From Lumbricus terrestris (taxonomy: Eukaryota > Annelida > Clitellata > Crassiclitellata > Lumbricidae), in contig OX457052.1 in the NCBI GenBank assembly GCA_949752735.1, positions 10,554,047-10,618,046 of the forward strand: a stretch of 64,000 bases of DNA. The letters are read 5' to 3'. The translations under genes were made by a program, and so were the position numbers. Shown one piece after another: positions 12,701-19,600 of the stretch. The stretch's first letter is position 1. Each line of letters starts with the position of its first letter. The notes below the pieces were generated by a model that worked only from the letters and a program-made list of their open reading frames with translations, was not told where the DNA came from and searched no databases.

Positions 12701-15700
12701 AACAAGTACGCATACAAACACTTGGATGGATGGATCCGATTTGACCAGGGTATATGACAACAGAGGCTGTTACCCTGGACAGAAATTTGCTCGGCATATT
12801 ACAGCACTTAATCTTGAGCTTTTTTACACTTGAAAGATTTTAAGCAGGAAATAAGGAACATGGGTGTTTTTATTGAGATGTCTAAATGCAAATTTCTCGG
12901 TTTTACTTTGTGTGCCAAAATGGGTTTAGTGCTAAGAAATTTTGTTAAAAACCAGAAAGTAGTAGTAAAAAATTGGTGTCGACTTTCCAGGGATGCAAGT
13001 CCCCCTCTTGCTCCTATGTTCTGGCACCCATGTTGGGGACTAATCTTAAACATGCTCTTTCTTTATATTTTTTGGTCTTGTTGACATCCGGGATTCTGGC
13101 AGACGATGCAATGGCTGTGATTTTTAGCAATGTTTACGAATTGAAGTTTTGCTTTAAGTTTAAATTATTATTTCCTTTAAAAAATCTTACGATCCCTTGT
13201 CGGAAGTTTATGTGAATTTGCTGAAGTGTCGGAATCATTGTTACTGGACGGTCATGAACGACATTCATGCACTTATTTTAAAATCTAAAAACTGTCCTGC
13301 CACTTATTAGGCCAGCACAGCCTGGAATTAAAAGGGGTGTCCATGCACTTATTTTTCTACGCTATAAGCAGCGATCTTAATTAATATCGGTTATAAATGC
13401 GTTTTTCTTAAGGCTTCGGGATGAATCAATCCATGTTCGAAAAAACACAATAATGGTCCTCACACATCTGATTCTGAACGACATGATCAAGGTCAAGGGT
13501 CAGATTAGCGAACTTGCGATGTGCGTGATCGATGAAAATCCGCAAATATTGGCGATCGCAAAACAGTTTTTCCACGAACTTGGTAAAAAGGTGAGAGCAA
13601 TCGACAACACAGGTTATTGTAAGCATTGTAATGTAACTGGTACTCACTCTGCTGTATGACTATTTCATGCAGATGGTAAGTAAGTAATTATTGCAAATGG
13701 AGTATTACTCCATTTGCAAACGCACAATAGGACATTGACAAATAATGCAATATAACACATAGAATAATTTTAAAAAATAGTAATATGCATGAAAAGTAAT
13801 GTAAGGCAAATGTTAATAAGCGTAAAGGATTCTAAAAGATTAGATGAGTGGCTCATTTAATTAATATTTGCTTAACTTTATCTTCTTGTATGCTAGTTAT
13901 GTTCTAGTCAAGATTTTGATTTCTCATGTGCACAATGTATATAATTGTATATGCATCAGTAGTCATCTTGCTAAACTCTAATATGTAATAGGCCCTGTTA
14001 ATTGGGGCTTTGCCCCTTTTGGCGTACCTCTTGCTCCCCGAACTGTAACCGTAATAATGTCATTACCTCCGTAATGTCTTAACACCAAGTTTCTCTGGGA
14101 ACAATAAATAATTTTGAATTTCTGCTGTTGTGCATATATTCTGCTGTTTAGAACCCTTCCAATCATTGTTTGGTATTGAAGTTTCTTAAAAGTTTCCTTG
14201 CTCTTGCTGTAGAAATATCTTATTGTTTTGGCTGATTTTTAGCAGTGTTTCATTTTGGGTAACAATTAAGATCTGGGGAATGTGAGAATGGTTTGAGAAA
14301 AGTGATAAATTATGTAATTGAATTGGTTTGAGGTTTGACTTCTCGCTAAATGCTCACCTGTTACCCAAAAGCTATCTATGTTGTATCCTTGATCAGGTGG
14401 TTGGAGTCATTACTGGTTTGTTTGTATGTGCACTTGTTATAGCGCCCCTTCAAGCTCTCTCTACTCAGTGGCGCTCCCGAATGCAGAGCGAACACTGCAT
14501 CGGAGTTTCACGCCGAAGCGCTGAGCAATTGCGAGTGAAGGACTTGCCCAAGGTCCTTACGCGGCGAGGCGGATTCGAACCTTTCGGCTTCAAGGCAACG
14601 ACGCCACCACTACACCACCGCGCCCCACAATACACAATGGTTGTAGCTAATGGAGGAGCCGTAGATCTAATTACTTCATTGCTAAGGAATCATATGAAAC
14701 ACACACCTGTAGAGGTTCATAGATGGCAGGAACCACCGCCTTAATACCCAGCGGTACATCTTTGTGGTAGTTTGTATCTTCCATTAAGGTAGCCAAGATG
14801 CTGGTCATTGGATCTAAAAACAGTTACGTTGAATTTTTAGGGAAATGCGATTTACAACATCTTGCCGGACGTCATCAGCCGTCTTTCCGATCCAGAGATT
14901 GGTGTTGAAGAGGAACAGTTTCGTGCCATACTAAAGTGAGTCTTTAAGAGTTTGGTTTCTTGTTGTTGTTTAACTGCATTGTTGTTGTTTAACTGCATTG
15001 TCTTTTGTCGGTTGTTTATATAACTTGCTCAGGTACCCCACTGTCTTGCTGCCTACACCACACAGCAGTCTTGGATAGACAGCCAGCTTATATGACTTCA
15101 GTGATTTGTTTGTATTATTATTTCTCTGATATATGGTTACCAAATAATATTATAGATTTGTTTTGTTGGGCATAATGTTTGACCATCATTAACTAACGTA
15201 CGTGGTGAATCTGGTGATGTTGGTGATCATTGTGGTGGTTATGTGATGATGATGATGACCTGACTGCTTCTTGACCCTTTGAACCCGGCTGACCGGTTTT
15301 CCGGCCTGTTATCCATAGCATTACGGGAACTCCGGGTTCAAAGGGTTAAGGAGATGTCCCCCCCATATATATCCCCATTATTATTATTATGGGGCATTAT
15401 TATTGTCCCCATACCAAGGGAAGGGTCAATGGATTTAGGCTATTTGCATGTGGGTGTATATGGTAGGGGAGATGGGGGGGGTGGGAGGCATCTCGACAAA
15501 ATGTACATATGCAAGATATATTTCTGATTATAACATCGACACTTGCCTATTTATAATTTTCTGTATTATCCTGTGGTCTCCATTGACATTTGGTTGCATT
15601 ATAATTAAATTCTGATCAAATGTTTACAAGCAGTTTGCAGAGTTTACTAGCAAATATGTTTAGCATGAACAGGTAGTAGCCTCTATGGTAAAATAAATGT

Positions 15701-16637
15701 GTGACAGATAACTTTGGCTACTTAACTTTTGTAAGGATGGGGGAGGCGTAGAGAAGCTTATTTGTTCGTACATATAAGTAATTGTACAGAATATACGAGT
15801 TATAACAGATGGGGTTTTGCGTAAATAATGTATGGATGGACTCTGTATCTAACTGCAGTACTGTATTGTATGTGATTTGTTTTGCTTATTGTTATTTGTG
15901 GTCTTCAGGTTCCTCATGTCCTTTATTCAGAAGGAGCGACAATGTGAAAGTCTTGTGGAGAAACTTTGCCATCGCTTTCGAGCAACCAGGTTGGCAGATC
16001 TTGCATCTATAGACCTTTCTTATGTTAGCTGAAGTTTATGCTGCTGTCAATTTGGCAGATCTATGCATTTGAGGAAATTGTGCGTGTGTGTGTGTATTTG
16101 CAGTTTAACATCACTGTGTGGTAACAAAGACCATTAGCGACGCCCTCCCCCTTCATCCAAGCTTGGGACTGGCACTGGCAGAGTGCAACCAGTGGTGGAT
16201 TTGTATGAAATTGTGCATAAATTGTCATCTCTTTATATGAGTTGTTGCCCGGTAGCGCATTGGTTAACACGCTGGTGTAGAGAGCAAGAGGTAACGAGTT
16301 CGAACCCATGTTGGGCGGACATGCCTTGTAGGCTGCTATTAGTACCGTTTATTGCAGGCTGTCTGTTCTGTTAGTAGTTAAGTTTGATGTTAATTAAGAT
16401 TACTGCATGGCTTGTACCGGTACATGTAAAGTGCAGTGCACTTGCAGGTGCTTCATTAAAAAAATTATTAGTAGTAGTATTACTAAGCCACTTGCTTGTT
16501 AAATAGCTTGGGCAGAAACTTTGCAGTAGATTTTTAGGCAGCCAGATTTGGCCTGTGTTACTTTTTAAAAATTGTTTTGATCAGTGGGTTCCATTTTTGT
16601 GTCCATTTCAAAGCAGATCTATATGTATAAATGTATG

Positions 16638-16688
<51 letters not shown>

Positions 16689-19600
16689 TATATATATAAT
16701 ATTGTCTTTTATTTCTAGAGTGGAAAGGCAGTGGCGTGACTTGGCGTTCTGTTTGTCTCTGATCTCGTTCAATGATAAGTCGGTTCGCAAGTTGCAGGAG
16801 AACTACGCCTGCTTTGCCGACAAGTTGTCCGAGGAGTTTGTGTACGAATGCTTCATGACAATCATTAATGGTGCGAAGAAACTGGCAAAACCAGAAGTGA
16901 AGGTTTGTCCGCTCAGATCATAAGTCTTTTGCTGTATGTAAATTTCGTTTGTTTAATTCTTTAATTCAGACAAGTTACATTGCTTCTCTCAAGATAGCTA
17001 GTTGGATACGCTGCAGCCGAACCCAGGCTGAAAGAGAAGAGAAGAGTTCTCAGGTGCATGTAGAAAATGCAGAGAGAATGATCACTAGTTGAGACAGTTT
17101 GCAGTTCCGAAGGGAGGCTATTTGTGAGAATGGTCAATTTTTTAGTACTTTGTTGTTAACGCTGTTAATGTATTGAAATATGAGGAAGAACTAAATGCGT
17201 GCAGGCAGTGTCTTGCGCCAATTGCATGTTTTATTCATTCATTCACTAATCAAGAATTTATGCAGCGCCTCTTCAAGGGGTACTACTCAGAAGTGGTCCA
17301 GGTTCGGGCAAGGCAGATAGCTTTTGTCTAGATGGAATTGTGACGTTGGAATTATTGTCGTAATTATCAGACATTTATTGCGCACAAAACAAGTTCTGAG
17401 TGATTGTGAATAAAAGACTTAGACAGTTACTATCTTGGTGAGACTCAAAGCTGTCATGCGTCATTTTATAATTAGGTGTCATTTGTCATTTTATAAATGG
17501 GTGTCATTTGTCAGTTTATAATTAGGTGTCATCTGTTGCTGTGCCCCAATTTATCTGTGGTTATTAATTAATTTAATGTTGATGTGTTTGCTACTGTTAT
17601 GCCAAGATTCTTTTTTTGGCCAAACGGTTTTTGATGGAGTATTTTGCTAATCATAAGTACGGCTAACAATGTGCCTTTCATGACCAATTGATTTGGTTTT
17701 CTAAAGGCTCAGGTTGACGAACTGGAGCAAAGAATTGAGCAGTCGCGCAACAAGTGCGTTGAAGAAGACGTAACCTCGCAGAAAGCAAGCAAAGCTTCAA
17801 CCGCCGCAAAAAACACAAGGGCAAAGGCGGGGAAAACTCCAGGTGCGTGCTGGCAGTCTATTAAGTCCGTTTCGCATTTTATTCATTCATCAAGAATTTC
17901 TGTGGCGCCTCATCAATGGGGGACTACTCAGAAGCGCTACCGACTGTTGCATGGGGGGAAAAAATCGTTTTGAGTTGAATAAAAAATTTCTTAGTAGGAA
18001 CCCTGGCAGGAGACAGACGCAGCTCCTGTTTGTGCACATCCCTGTCCACTGGGTCCGCTACGAAAAAGGATCGATTCTGTGCAGAATGGAGGACTTTGAG
18101 CCTTGGATAGGGCCTTGGAGTAACAGAACTCTCACAGGTAGGCTGGGACATCACCAAGCCGACATTACCGAACCAGGACAGAGGTCCTATATACTCAATG
18201 CATTGCGGTAGAGGAAGATAGAGCAGAGATGCTGTATACTCGATGTGCTGCGGTGTAGGAAGCCAGTGTAATGTCTCCAGCATATAGCATCAATTTATAA
18301 GAGGAAATATTTATAACTGGACTTCTTCATTTGACAGTGATCTGTGGCACAGTGTTTAATCTAGTCCCCCTCCTCTGGGGGGGAATTGGAGTTTCTGGGG
18401 GGGAGACATTTGAACGTCCAAAGGACGCTCGTGATGCGCATAGCACCGAGACTGGGAGGGAGAGGGGTATGGGGAGGGGGATGCGCCCCTCCCCATCAGA
18501 AACTTTTTGAATTTCCACATTGCAATAGCAGCATTTTAAGGTGTCGTCTTAACAAAATAGGTGTACTTTTTCAGTGACCCATTAGAAAATTTTTGAATAT
18601 CAACATTGCAATGGCAGCATTTTAAGGGGTCATCTGAACAAAATAGCTGTACTGTTTCAGTGACCCATCAGAAACTTTTTGAATTTCCACATTGCAATGG
18701 CAGCATTTTAAGGTGTCGTCTTAACAAAATAGGTGTACTTTTTCAGTGACCCATTAGAAAATTTTTGAATATCAACATTGCAATGGCAGCATTTTAAGGT
18801 GTCATCTTAACAAAATAGCTGTACTGTTTCAGTGACCCATTAGAAAATTTTTGGATTTCCACATTGCAATGGCAGCATTTTAAGGGGTCATCTTAACAAA
18901 ATAGGTGTCCTTTTTCAGTGACCCATTAGAAAATTTTTGGATTTCCACATTGCAATGGCAGCATTTTAAGGTGTCGTCTTAACAAAATAGGTGTACTTTT
19001 TCAGTGACCCATTAGAAAATTTTTGAATATCAACATTGCAATGGCAGCATTTTAAGGGGTCATCTGAACAAAATAGCTGTACTGTTTCAGTGACCCATCA
19101 GAAACTTTTTCAATTTCCACATTGCAACATTTGGCAGCATTTTAAGGTGTCGTCTTAGCAAAATAGCTGTGCTTTTTCAGTGACCCATTGGAAAATTTTT
19201 TGGATTTCCACATTGCAATGGCAGCATTTTAAGGTGTCATCTTAACATGATAGTATCATATATTATAGTTGTAAAATAATGTCATTATAATGTGATAATA
19301 AATAATATCATGATATATTATAACACTTCATGTAAAACAATGATGAAAGCAGTAACTAAAAACCAATATCATTTCGTCAAATTTTTCTGGGGGGGAAATG
19401 TCAATCCTGGGGGGGGAACTTTCCCCCCCAGAGACGTCTAGATTAAACACTGTCTGTGGCAGAATCGTTCAAATACTTGGTCAACTGTTTTTCAGGACGC
19501 AAAGTTGCCCAGAACAGGGGCAGAGCGGCGAAGAAAGGCAAGTGTGCAATGGATGACGAGAGTGAGAGCAACAGCGAAGAAGAAATTCGGAAGACCACAA

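Noticed and set aside
18490..19240. Regular repeats considered as a CRISPR array
   Set aside because: The 86-bp units are contiguous without unique spacers, lie in a eukaryotic intron and sit inside a MITE.
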